A stretch of DNA of 21,788 nt from JBBTCJ01 sp038043285. Its GTDB lineage: Bacteria; Planctomycetota; Phycisphaerae; UBA1845. Each line of letters opens with the position of its first letter. Position 1 is the first letter of the stretch. Shown piece by piece: positions 7,302 through 14,614 of the stretch. The stretch is taken from contig JBBTCJ010000024.1 in NCBI GenBank assembly GCA_038043285.1, forward strand, positions 1 to 21,788, in the 5' to 3' direction. The position numbers and the translations under genes were made by a program. The notes under the pieces were generated by a model. It saw nothing but the letters and a program-made list of their open reading frames with translations. It was not told the DNA's origin and did not search any database.

Positions 7302-7474
7302 GCCCGATCACAACGACCATTTCTTGCCCCAGTCTCACGCCATTCGCACGCCGCCACGCTCGCTTCGCCGGGAATGACGAAGGCGCTACACACTCCGTCC
7401 CGACGTATGATTCGACAATCGGCAATCCGCCATCGGTCATTGGCAATCGGCAATCGGCCATCTACAATCGCCCC
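7302..7474. other. Short gap with heptamer repeat
   Basis: 173 bp between the release-factor-like gene and moaB. The first half, including TCGCTTCGCCGGGAATGACG, resembles interspersed intergenic repeat sequence. The second half is the heptamer array at 7416-7471. I see no gene and no clear promoter. Confidence 0.4.
7416..7471 (+). repeat. Eight tandem 7-bp repeats (CAATCGG consensus)
   Basis: Eight uninterrupted heptamers: CAATCGG, CAATCCG, CCATCGG, TCATTGG, CAATCGG, CAATCGG, CCATCTA, CAATCGC. The array ends three bases before the moaB GTG. Read through in the moaB frame it would encode an IGNRQSAI-like peptide, which gene callers may wrongly fuse to MoaB. A 7-bp unit is not a multiple of three, so it would not be expected in coding sequence. 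Confidence 0.85.
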
Positions 7475-7987
7475 GTGTCCTCCGACCATCAGTCCGCTCA
7501 TCGCCTCGACTCCCTCGCCTGCGCCGTGGTGACAGTTAGTGACACCCGTACGCTGGACACCGACACCAGCGGAGCGGCGATTCAAACCCTGCTGCAAGCG
7601 GCTGGACATCGCGTCGCCAATTACGAGATCCTCCCCGACGACCGCGACCGCATCGCAACCCGCGTTCGCGCGCTCTGCACCATCGGAGCCTACGAAGCCG
7701 TGCTCGTCACCGGTGGAACCGGTCTTGCCCCGCGCGACGTGACCTATGAGGCCATCACGTCATTGCTGGAGAAGAACCTCGACGGGTTCGGCGAACTGTT
7801 CCGCGTGTTGAGCTTCCAGGAGATCGGCCCGCAGGCCATCCTCTCCCGCGCCATCGCCGGCTGCCGCGGCCACACGTTGATCTTCGCCATGCCCGGCTCG
7901 ACCCCCGCCGTGCGCCTGGCCATGGAGAAGCTGATCCTCCCCATCCTCCCCCATGCCGCGGGGCTATTGACTCCGTCACCCCGCTGA
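7475..7987 (+). CDS. moaB: Molybdenum cofactor biosynthesis protein MoaB/MogA family
   Basis: A MoaB/MogA-type molybdopterin adenylyltransferase, which activates molybdopterin with ATP before molybdenum insertion. The 170-aa translation shows the N-terminal strand CAVVTVSDTRTLDTDTSG, the TGGTGLAPRDVT motif (79-90) with the conserved Asp, and the C-terminal MPGSTPAVRLAME (139-151). I chose the GTG at 7475: upstream in frame lies only the heptamer repeat, and this start gives the usual family length. No other moa or moe gene is in the window, so molybdenum enzymes must be encoded elsewhere. MoaB and MogA are hard to tell apart by sequence alone. Confidence 0.9.
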   Translation: MSSDHQSAHRLDSLACAVVTVSDTRTLDTDTSGAAIQTLLQAAGHRVANYEILPDDRDRIATRVRALCTIGAYEAVLVTGGTGLAPRDVTYEAITSLLEKNLDGFGELFRVLSFQEIGPQAILSRAIAGCRGHTLIFAMPGSTPAVRLAMEKLILPILPHAAGLLTPSPR

Positions 7988-8286
7988 TGGGGGAGAAAGC
8001 TCACGCCCGCATCGGGCGATGGGGAGACTGATCGTGAAGCAAGGTCGCTGGCGGACCGAGGGCAGGAGTCCCGTCGTCAGGCCCTCAGGAGCAGGTAAGC
8101 GTTGGGGCGTCGCCTCGTGATGGTGTGCGTTCTGCGCGCCGCGGACGGAGTAGGAAGGCATTGCGATTCATCCTGAGCCGCGGACCAGCCGCGACACTAC
8201 CCGAACAAGTGAGCTGTTTTGGCCTTCGCCCAGAGGGGTACGCCGAAACGGCCAGCCGCTTGGCGGCGCAATAGGGAACAAGGCGA
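7988..8286. other. Gene-less gap upstream of the sigma factor
   Basis: 299 bp. A small hairpin CGCCCG-CAT-CGGGCG (8004-8018) follows moaB but has no T run. GAGGGC (8058-8063) and GCCCTC (8081-8086) form a weak stem. A GGAAC at 8275-8279 resembles an ECF -35 element and could drive the following sigma gene, but the matching -10 is not clear. No protein is recognised. Confidence 0.4.
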
Positions 8287-8925
8287 ATGAGAATGGCTCG
8301 CGATGAGGCTCAAGGCGGGAGCCAACGGACCGGCTATACTGCCCTCGTGGATTGCGAGAATCGACGTGACAATCCGGCGGACCTTGAGGCGCACGAATGG
8401 CTCGCACGGCACGGTGACGTGCTGTTCCGGTTTGCGTTGTCGCGGGTCCGAGACCGCGACACGGCGGAGGAAATCGTTCAGGAGACCTTGCTGGCCGCGC
8501 TCCGCGCCCGCGGGGACTTTCGTGGAGCATCCTCCGAGCGAACCTGGTTGGTGGCCATCCTGCGACGGAAGGTCGTCGACCACTTTCGCCGGTACGCCGA
8601 ATCCGCTGTGGACCACGACCCGGACAGAGTCGGCTCCTTTTTTGACCGTCGGGGCCATTGGCGCGAACCGGTCGCCCAATGGACCGACGACCCCCCCGCC
8701 TTGGCCCAGCGCGAGGAGTTCTGGAAGGTCTTCGATGATTGCCTGTCGCGCCTTTCCCCCACGATGGCCAACGCCTTCTGCCTTCGCGAAATAGAGCAGT
8801 TTGCCACGGACGATATCTGCAAGATTCTTGGCCTTTCCCCGTCCAATCTATGGACGAGCCTGCATCGGGCGAGGATGCTCCTGCGGGGCTGCCTGGAGGC
8901 GAATTGGATCAGGGCGGATCGTTGA
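8287..8925 (+). CDS. ECF-type RNA polymerase sigma-70 factor
   Basis: An alternative sigma factor with region 2 (WLARHGDVLFRFALSRVRDR followed by DTAEEIVQETLLAAL) and region 4 (LSPTMANAFCLREIEQ, then the helix-turn-helix ICKILGLSPSNLWTSLHRAR). The ending LHRARMLLRGCLEANW fits the TIGR02943-like group, which is usually paired with a small zinc-finger protein, as here. From the ATG at 8287 it is 212 aa; the in-frame GTG at 8347 gives 192 aa and fits the usual length better. The first 20 residues are unlike the family, and GGAAC at 8275-8279, if it is an ECF -35, would place the RNA start after 8287. The ATG is kept because it has the better upstream AAGG. The downstream partner starts nine bases after the stop. 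Confidence 0.88.
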   Translation: MRMARDEAQGGSQRTGYTALVDCENRRDNPADLEAHEWLARHGDVLFRFALSRVRDRDTAEEIVQETLLAALRARGDFRGASSERTWLVAILRRKVVDHFRRYAESAVDHDPDRVGSFFDRRGHWREPVAQWTDDPPALAQREEFWKVFDDCLSRLSPTMANAFCLREIEQFATDDICKILGLSPSNLWTSLHRARMLLRGCLEANWIRADR

Positions 8926-8934
8926 GGAGTCGGC

Positions 8935-9258
8935 ATGCCAGCCTGGAAGACCCTTAAACTGTTCCTCGCACTCTCCTGCGACGAGTCCACGCGCCTCGTT
9001 TCGGAGTCACTCGATCACCCCCTGCCGGCGTCAGAGCGGTTCGCCATCCGACTGCACGCCATGATCTGTCGCTCGTGCAGGCGATATGCGCGGCAGATCC
9101 GCCTGCTTCGTGAAACGATGATTCGCCACGACCAGGCCCTCCTGGCGTCGGGCGCGGATCCCTCCATGCCCGAACAATCGACCCCCGGTGTTTCGGGCGA
9201 AGCGCTGTCGCCGCAGGCGCGCGCCCGCATTCAGGATGTCTTGTCGAGGCACGAGTGA
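8935..9258 (+). CDS. Small zinc-finger (zf-HC2-like) protein, probable anti-sigma partner
   Basis: A 107-aa soluble protein. Near residue 20 is the CDESTRLVSESLDHPLP segment typical of anti-sigma zinc-finger proteins, followed by an HX3CX2C motif (HAMICRSC, about residues 42-49) and a basic helix (RRYARQIRLLRE). No membrane segment is visible, so it would be a cytoplasmic regulator. GAGGAG lies about seven bases before the ATG, and the gene starts nine bases after the sigma-factor stop, so the two are almost certainly cotranscribed. The role as anti-sigma or redox/metal-responsive regulator of the upstream ECF factor is inferred from this pairing. The C-terminal third is low-complexity and unassigned. 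Confidence 0.8.
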   Translation: MPAWKTLKLFLALSCDESTRLVSESLDHPLPASERFAIRLHAMICRSCRRYARQIRLLRETMIRHDQALLASGADPSMPEQSTPGVSGEALSPQARARIQDVLSRHE

Positions 9259-9477
9259 CCGACCCGCGCCGTCGTGTCCGTGACTCCCATTGACCTCGGC
9301 ACCATCAAGTTCGACAGGTTTTTCCTTTCTCGCGTGTAAGGTTTTCGGCGACCGTTCGACCAACCGTCCATACCGGGTCGCTGCCGTAAAATCGAAAAAC
9401 GTATTCACGAGAATGCGTCGGTGGCGGAGCGTTTCCGCGCGGCGCTACGATCCGCAAAGAACGGAGAAGATGAAAAG

Positions 9478-9816
9478 ATGAAATGGAAAGTGGGGCTTGG
9501 AATCGTGACGCTCGGGGCCTTGCTCGCTTGGACCTCGACGGCGCCGCACGCGGACGCATCGAACGGTCGCGGCAACGGACCGATCGTATTCGTCCGGAGT
9601 CAGGGATTGTACTTCGACTCCATTGTGACGGCCGATCCGCTCCCGCCTGAGGGACCCTTCCAGTTGTTGGAGATGGGTTCACACGGGCTGGAAACCGATT
9701 TCGGCCCGGGCGACCTTGGATACGTCGGCGGGCGATGGAGGGCGGATTTCGACGGAGACGGCGAATTCAGTCATTTCTTGTGCCCGCTGCTTGGGCCGGG
9801 GCGTGAGCAGCCTTAG
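9478..9816 (+). CDS. Small secreted protein of unknown function
   Basis: A 112-aa protein with a clear Sec signal peptide: basic start MKWK, hydrophobic core VGLGIVTLGALLAW, then a probable cleavage after HADA. The mature part is short and acidic, with GPIVFVRSQGLYFDSIVTAD, a GDLGYVGGRW motif and a DFDGDGEF calcium-loop-like segment, and ends GPGREQP. I recall similar small secreted proteins in environmental genomes but know no function. I chose the ATG at 9478 because it starts the signal peptide and has GGAG 12-15 bases upstream; the longer frame from 9421 has no such start. It follows the sigma/zinc-finger pair on the same strand after 219 bp. Its TAG stop is part of the TTAG target of the adjacent insertion. 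Confidence 0.72.
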   Translation: MKWKVGLGIVTLGALLAWTSTAPHADASNGRGNGPIVFVRSQGLYFDSIVTADPLPPEGPFQLLEMGSHGLETDFGPGDLGYVGGRWRADFDGDGEFSHFLCPLLGPGREQP

Positions 9817-10101
9817 CCCAAGTTAGACACCTGGAGACCAAAATCGCCCCGTGCGATAGCGCTAAGGCCGATTTGACGCAAAAGTCGTGACTACATTTGA
9901 GTAGTCTCCTCGCTTTTCTTGCGACAATCGCGTGGTGAACTCGTCATGGCATGATTATGCCATCGTTCGTAACCTCTGCAATTGCGTAGGTCGTGACTAC
10001 ACGGGCTTTGGAGCATGAAAACCGACCGCACGCCCACGCCACTGCGATCCGGCATCGAGAAAAAATCTGGAAACGCACCACAGGTGTCTAACTTGGGTTA
10101 G
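9813..10101. mobile_element. MITE-like element (281 bp) with TTAG target duplication
   Basis: CCCAAGTTAGACACCTG at 9817-9833 is the exact reverse complement of 10081-10097 (17-bp terminal inverted repeats). TTAG at 9813-9816 is repeated at 10098-10101. The 281-bp interior holds no transposase, only a direct repeat GTCGTGACTACA (9884-9895 and 9990-10001) and hairpins such as ATGGCAT-GATT-ATGCCAT, and is visibly more AT-rich than its surroundings. The 4-bp TTAG fits the YTAR target of IS5-type transposases. A 2-bp TA duplication with 18-bp nearly perfect ends (IS630-type) is an alternative reading. Confidence 0.82.
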
Positions 10102-10594
10102 GCCCCTCGGGCAACGACCTTCGCCGATGACGGAGGGCAGCGCGGAGGCGTCGATGCGATCGACGTTTCCGCGTCTCGCTGCGCATCATTCGCCCGTTGC
10201 GAACGTCTCCAATGGCGTTGAGAATCTGCCGGTGGTCGTACAGGCCGGCACCCCGCGGCCTGCCCAAGAACAAACCGCTTCGAGACCCGTTTCATTCCCC
10301 TTCCGGCGGCGGTGGACGTCGAGTGGCGGGATCTCCTGGCGCTCGACGCTTGGAGTCCAACCCCAATTCGTCGAGATCGCGATCGATCGTTCGCGTCATG
10401 GCCTGTCCACAATGTGGACATGGAAGCGGTTGATCCGCCGGGACCCATTCTCGGCCCGCTACGCCGTAGGCGACCGCCCGGCGACGACGCAGACCCTGCA
10501 TCTCTCGCGCACCGGGACCGGATAACCGCACCAATGATGCGCCAGTCTCGAAAAAACCGTCGTCACCCGATGGGAACTCCGCTCGCCCAACTGG
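10102..10594. other. Gene-less stretch after the MITE-like element
   Basis: 493 bp with several open frames on both strands but no recognisable family. The frame at 10292-10621 on the minus strand contains a CPHCGQ zinc-ribbon-like motif in otherwise low-complexity Arg/Pro sequence. A short plus-strand frame has the mirror motif CPQCGHG. I take both as chance or degenerate sequence. Confidence 0.35.
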
Positions 10595-10855
10595 TTGGCG
10601 ATCCACTACCCCGGCATTCATTGGACGACGCGGACGCCGGCGAGGCTATCCGCCGGTCCCGGCGCCTGTGTCACCTTAAAGTACCGGGTGACCACGGTCT
10701 TCGACTTGTGGATGGGAGGAAACGCGACCGGTTCGGGAGTCTGGACCGTCGGGGAAGACTACACCGTCAACGGCGACGTACTCACCATCGAAACCGCACC
10801 GCGCGTATTACGCAACCTGCTTGCGCCGTCCAACAACGGCATTGGTCCATGAGCC
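10538..10855 (+). pseudogene. Possible 3-prime remnant of a protein gene
   Basis: After a TGA at 10535-10537 the plus frame stays open to a TGA at 10853-10855. The part from about 10670 has codon use typical of a real gene here (mostly C or G at third positions) and reads like a beta-rich extracellular protein: RVTTVFDLWMGGN, then GVWTVGEDYTVNGDVLTIET. There is no ATG with an SD; the best start is a TTG at 10595. No upstream partner frame was found, so this may be a decayed C-terminal fragment or a small gene with an odd start. Confidence 0.35.
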
Positions 10856-10899
10856 GACCGGCGCCGACGCCGCGTGTCGCATGTAGTCCGAATGGGACA

Positions 10900-12114
10900 C
10901 TACTCATAGCGCAGCGACCGGACCGGATCGAGCCTGGCGGCGCGGATCGCGGGATAGATGCCGCTGACGATGCCCACCATCGCCGCCATCAACAGCGCCA
11001 GCACGATGATCTCGGGCGGGGTGTAGACCTGAAGCACCTGCGTGAACTCACCGAGGAAATTGGCGATCGCCCATCCGCAGACCACTCCCAGGCCCCCGCC
11101 CAACATGCTGATGATGCTCGCCTCGGCCAGGAACTGCTTGAGAATGTCCAACCGCCGGGCCCCGACCGCGATCCGCACCCCGATCTCTCGCGTTCGCTCG
11201 GTGACCGATACCAGCATGATGTTCATGATTCCGATCGCCCCGACGACGATGGAGATTCCCGCGATGCTGTAGAGTACCGCCCCGAAAATGCGGGCGACGT
11301 CGCCCAGTTGCTCCTTGAACTGATCCTGGTTGAACACCGTGAAATCGTCGTCGTCTCCGGCGTTGATGCGGTGGCTCGCACGCAGCGTTCGCTTGATCCG
11401 GTCGATGCACAGCGGAACGCGCTCCGCGTCCACGCATTGCGCCACCAGCATGGTCAAATACCGTTGCCCGAACATGCGGTCCATCGCCGTGGTCAGCGGG
11501 ATAACAACCTGGTTGTCGACCTCGAAGAACCCCAACGCACCCTTCTCCTCCATCACCCCGACGACCACGAAGCTCTTGCCGTTGATCTTGACGGCCTTCC
11601 CCTCCGGAGGCAGCGCGCCGAAGAGATCCTGGGCGATCTTGTTACCCAGGACCGCGACCATCGCGTCGCCACGGACGTCCTCGCGGGTGATGAATCGCCC
11701 GTGGATGGTGTGGTAATTGTTGATGGACTCGTATTCCTCGGTCGTCCCCAGGACCGTTCCGAAGACGTTCTTCTCGTAATACTTGATCTGCCCGCCGCTG
11801 TTGAACTGCGCCGCGACCGCGTGGACCAGCTCCTTGTTCTCCTCAAGAACCTTGTCGCCGTCCTCGCGGGTCAGGGAGAGAGTCTGGGTCCGCCGCGCGG
11901 ACCGGCGATCTGAGCCGTTGAACACCAGAATCTGGTCGGCCCCCAACGATTCGACGCGATCGAGAATGTCCTTCTCCGCCCCCTGGAGGATGGACACGGC
12001 CGAGACCACCGCGCCGACGCCGATAATGACCCCCAACGTCGCCAAAAGCGTCCGCAGCAGGTTTTGATTCAGCCCGCGGAGGGCCATCATGATGATCTGG
12101 AAGTGAAAAGTCAT
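10900..12114 (-). CDS. MacB/FtsX-type ABC transporter permease
   Basis: A 404-aa inner-membrane permease of the MacB type. An N-terminal membrane helix (about 21-43, LRTLLATLGVIIGVGAVVSAVS) is followed by a large periplasmic MacB_PCD domain (about 45-285). Three membrane helices at the C-terminus make up the FtsX domain with the conserved cytoplasmic segment SVTERTREIGVRIAVGARR, ending GIYPAIRAARLDPVRSLRYE. Such permeases work with an MacB-type ATPase and a periplasmic adaptor in mechanotransmission or efflux. Here neither partner is adjacent: rho lies upstream and unclear sequence downstream. I kept the ATG at 12114; an ATG at 12087 is possible but leaves a shorter N-terminus. No strong SD is seen. 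The substrate is unknown. Confidence 0.9.
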   Translation of the reverse strand: MTFHFQIIMMALRGLNQNLLRTLLATLGVIIGVGAVVSAVSILQGAEKDILDRVESLGADQILVFNGSDRRSARRTQTLSLTREDGDKVLEENKELVHAVAAQFNSGGQIKYYEKNVFGTVLGTTEEYESINNYHTIHGRFITREDVRGDAMVAVLGNKIAQDLFGALPPEGKAVKINGKSFVVVGVMEEKGALGFFEVDNQVVIPLTTAMDRMFGQRYLTMLVAQCVDAERVPLCIDRIKRTLRASHRINAGDDDDFTVFNQDQFKEQLGDVARIFGAVLYSIAGISIVVGAIGIMNIMLVSVTERTREIGVRIAVGARRLDILKQFLAEASIISMLGGGLGVVCGWAIANFLGEFTQVLQVYTPPEIIVLALLMAAMVGIVSGIYPAIRAARLDPVRSLRYE

Positions 12115-12230
12115 GCGGCGGCTTACGGCTTTCGGTCTGACAAGAACGACCCGCCCTCCGTACCTTCACCCGCCTCGTGCCCGCGAAATCACGGCTCGCC
12201 GGCCCGCATCACCGTCGGTTCAGGCGTTCT

Positions 12231-13358
12231 TCAGCGCCACATTCGGTCGTCGAACGCAGCCACGAAGGCGTCGTTGCTTGGAAATTTTGCCAACATCGCC
12301 GTCAATCCCTCCATCGCCGGAACCGGCTCGCGGTCGAGGAGCTTGCGGCGAATCTTGTGTGAAACCTCCAACGCCTTCGGGGAAAGCAGCTTCTCTTCTT
12401 TCCGTGTTCCGGATTGACCAAGGTCGATCGCCGGCCAAATGCGGCGATTCGCCATCTCCCGCGAAAGCACGATCTCCATGTTCCCTGTGCCCTTGAACTC
12501 GTTGAAGATCACCTCGTCCATCCGGCTTCCGGTGTCGATCAACGCCGAGGCAATAATGGTCAGCGAACCGCCGTGCTCGACGTTCCGGGCCGCCCCGAAA
12601 ATCGCTTTCGGCTCCTCCAACGCCCGGATGTCCAACCCGCCCGACATGATCCGCCCGCCGCCCCGGATCGCCGCGTTGAACGCCCTTCCAAGCCGCGTCA
12701 GCGAATCCAGCAGAATCAGAACGTCGCGGCCGCACTCCACCATGCGCTTGGCCTTCTCGATCACCAATCGCGCGATCCTAACGTGGCTGGCGATGTTCTG
12801 ATCGTTGCTGCTGTGGACCACCTCGCCGTGGACCGTGCGGCGCATCTCGGTAACCTCCTCCGGGCGCTCGTCGATCAGCAGCACCATCATGTAGACGTCC
12901 GGATGGTTCGCCGCGATTCCGGCGGCCATCTGATGCAGCAGTACGGTTTTCCCCGTTCGCGGCGGGGCCACGATCAACCCGCGTTGCCCCAGCCCGATCG
13001 GCGTCAACAGATCCACCACCCGCATCGGAACCGGACCGCCCGAAGTCTCGAACCGCACCTGGGCCGTAGGGTCGATCGCCGTCAGCCCTTCAAACAGCCT
13101 GCGCTCGATGAACGCATCGACGGGAAGCTCGTTGACCGATGTGACCTCCGCAAGCCGAGGGGTTCGGCTTCGCGAATCAGCTCCATTGCCCGACGCCAGC
13201 CCACAAACCGTTTCTCCGCCGCGAAGGGTCAGGCGGCGACATAGATCGACCGGAACGACGCAATCAGCGGGTGTGACGCGATAGTTCACCTGCGCCGAAC
13301 GCAGGCACCCGCCCTGTCGTCCATCTGATTCAAACACCCCGACTACCGCTGTTGTCAC
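12231..13358 (-). CDS. rho: Transcription termination factor Rho, short form with degenerate RNA-binding motif
   Basis: An RNA-dependent ATPase that ends transcription. The 375-aa translation keeps the motor: Walker A APPRTGKT (131-138), catalytic DERPEEVTEM (163-172), Walker B LILLDSLTRL (214-223), Q-loop region SGGLDIRALEEPKAIFGAARN in two parts (239-259), and R-loop SGTRKEEKLL (316-325). The N-terminus is unusual: the Rho_N helical domain is missing, and where E. coli has DGFGFLR this protein has RQGGCLR (14-20), so both RNA-stacking phenylalanines (F62, F64) are lost. The start is a GTG at 13358, overlapping by its GTGA a TGA of an upstream frame. A perfect 11-bp hairpin lies 29 bp upstream. 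Either this is the only Rho with altered RNA choice, or a second paralogue. Confidence 0.93.
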   Translation of the reverse strand: MTTAVVGVFESDGRQGGCLRSAQVNYRVTPADCVVPVDLCRRLTLRGGETVCGLASGNGADSRSRTPRLAEVTSVNELPVDAFIERRLFEGLTAIDPTAQVRFETSGGPVPMRVVDLLTPIGLGQRGLIVAPPRTGKTVLLHQMAAGIAANHPDVYMMVLLIDERPEEVTEMRRTVHGEVVHSSNDQNIASHVRIARLVIEKAKRMVECGRDVLILLDSLTRLGRAFNAAIRGGGRIMSGGLDIRALEEPKAIFGAARNVEHGGSLTIIASALIDTGSRMDEVIFNEFKGTGNMEIVLSREMANRRIWPAIDLGQSGTRKEEKLLSPKALEVSHKIRRKLLDREPVPAMEGLTAMLAKFPSNDAFVAAFDDRMWR

Positions 13359-13386
13359 GCGATTGTTACCTTTGCCTGGATTTCGG

Positions 13387-13415
13387 CGCTGCCGTGGAAC
13401 CCCGCCACGGCAGCG
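13387..13415 (-). promoter_or_regulatory. Perfect 11-bp hairpin in the rho 5-prime leader
   Basis: CGCTGCCGTGG (13387-13397) and CCACGGCAGCG (13405-13415) pair perfectly with a 7-nt loop. Read on the rho strand it ends 28 bases before the GTG start and is not followed by a U run, so it is not a simple intrinsic terminator. rho is often autoregulated through its leader, so a role in attenuation or RNA stability is plausible but inferred. Confidence 0.55.
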
Positions 13416-13447
13416 ACGAGGCGACCCCGCACTGCATGGGCGACAAG

Positions 13448-13477
13448 TTCATAACCTATAGAAAAACATGATGTTAC
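13448..13477 (-). promoter_or_regulatory. Candidate rho promoter
   Basis: On the minus strand GTAACA (complement of 13472-13477), 18-bp spacer, TATGAA (complement of 13448-13453), four of six matches to each consensus box, inside the most AT-rich stretch of the gap. It would give an RNA leader of roughly 85 nt that includes the 11-bp hairpin. Confidence 0.3.
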
Positions 13478-14126
13478 TGTGCTTTTTCCGACTTCCACCC
13501 CGCCATAGCCGTCTGGTGAAATCCGTCTGAAAGGCACCGCCTCGACGGGTAAGTATACGCGATCGCGGCCAAACGGAAAGGCCGAATTTTTTCGGGGTTG
13601 CCGACGCGGGGTCTTGACACGGGTATGTCCAGAGACGATCCTCCGTACGTCCTCGACCGTGGTGCGATTGTCCGTCGGGGATTCTTGGGTGAGGAGCTTC
13701 ATCGCACCTCGGCGCGAGGGTGTGCGGTTGGAGAAAGCCTCATGCGGTTCATACCGACCGCCCGATACAGGGCAGAGTTCATCTCCGACCGGCGCGGGTC
13801 GCGGATGGACGGGAAGCTGGCCCGAGCTGGGCTGACGGCCTCGGTTGTGGCCGATCGACTTCGTCTGGGTGATCGAGTCTTCTTTCGATCACCGCCATCG
13901 TGCCATCCGGGTTTGGCGGCGTAAGGCTAAGGCGGAGTTGGTTGTTCGCTCGGTGTTTTGGAACTCTTATTAGCGTGACGCGAGGCGGGCTCGCGTCGGA
14001 TGGACGTGTGATCAAGCCGGGTAGTGTCCCCGGCGTGGCAAGTTTGCTCTTGCTTGTCGGGTGCCTTCTTGGGCGAACGTTTAGGGTGAGCGAGATCGCA
14101 AACCGTTTCTCAAAGGAGATGTAAGG

Positions 14127-14315
14127 ATGAAGACGACGAAGCGTATTGCATTGGGCGTTATCGCGGGCAGCATGTTGTTCAACTGGGGCTGCTTGGGCGG
14201 TATGTTCAACCAGGTTTGGCGCGCCGTTCCGGTCTACGCCGCCCTGGAGTGGGTAAGCGACAACGACGGCATCTTCGACCTGTTCGAAGGTGGCAACGTC
14301 ACCGCCGCTGAGTAA
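14127..14315 (+). CDS. Tiny predicted lipoprotein, planctomycete-type
   Basis: A 62-aa protein, MKTTKRIALGVIAGSMLFNW then GCLGG: a basic start, hydrophobic core and a Cys at position 22 preceded by NWG, which suggests lipidation though the lipobox is not canonical. The mature part is about 40 residues, with a hydrophobic middle (AVPVYAALEWV) and an acidic tail SDNDGIFDLFEGG. I recall similar very short proteins, often in several copies, in planctomycete genomes; no function is known. A strong SD (AAAGGAG, 14112-14118) and GTAAGG precede the ATG. It is alone on its strand and followed, 111 bp after the stop, by a strong intrinsic terminator, which suggests an abundant monocistronic mRNA. Confidence 0.8.
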   Translation: MKTTKRIALGVIAGSMLFNWGCLGGMFNQVWRAVPVYAALEWVSDNDGIFDLFEGGNVTAAE

Positions 14316-14426
14316 ATCGGCAGCGGAAATCCGTTCATCGCTTGCTTGCGTCGATTTGCTTGGTCTGACAGGCCCATGTGGACTGGATGACCTTTGGGCG
14401 GTACGGCGGGCAGCAATGTAGGATAC

Positions 14427-14471
14427 AAAGCACGGGTTTCGTCCTTCGGACGGCCCGTGCTTTCTTTTTTT
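14427..14471 (+). terminator. Strong intrinsic terminator
   Basis: AAAGCACGGG (14427-14436) pairs perfectly with CCCGTGCTTT (14454-14463), and inside it CGTCC-TTC-GGACG (14440-14452) adds a tip. TTTCTTTTTTT (14461-14471) follows on the plus strand. This ends transcription from the small lipoprotein gene. Confidence 0.9.
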
Positions 14472-14537
14472 GCGCCGACCGCGCCGTGGCTCATGCCGAC
14501 CTCGGTTTTGGTCCGCCGATTCCCGTGGGCACGATCG

Positions 14538-14556
14538 CGCGGGCGCCTTGCCCGCG
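14538..14556. repeat. GC-rich hairpin downstream of the MBL gene
   Basis: CGCGGGC (14538-14544), loop GCCTT, GCCCGCG (14550-14556), perfect 7-bp stem, 58 bp past the stop of the minus-strand MBL-fold gene. No T run on that strand, so termination is uncertain. Confidence 0.4.
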
Positions 14557-14614
14557 GCGGGGTGATTGGCCTCCCGCGACAGCTCCAAACGGCGCTTTCC
14601 ACCTGGGCCTGGTG

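Larger units (their letters stand above)
13359..14126. other. Gene-less 768-bp gap between divergent rho and small lipoprotein gene
   Basis: No frame is convincing. On the rho side it holds an 11-bp hairpin (13387-13415), an AT-rich island (13448-13490) with a possible promoter, and a CCGAATTTTTTCGG palindrome near 13582-13595. On the lipoprotein side TTGTTC (13942-13947), 17 bp, TCTTAT (13965-13970) is a weak promoter candidate; TTGACA at 13614-13619 has no good -10. Confidence 0.4.

Noticed and set aside
7416..7471. CRISPR-like array
   Set aside because: Units are 7 bp with no spacers; it is a simple tandem repeat.
8004..8018. Terminator after moaB
   Set aside because: The stem is only 6 bp with a 3-nt loop and no T run follows.
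10312..11913. 533-codon plus-strand frame
   Set aside because: Mostly antisense to the MacB-type permease; rich in Asp, His and Arg with no domains, typical of a shadow frame.
13355..13702. 115-codon minus-strand frame whose TGA overlaps the rho GTG
   Set aside because: The overlap looks like translational coupling, but the sequence has no family resemblance and runs through the 11-bp hairpin and the promoter-like AT-rich stretch.
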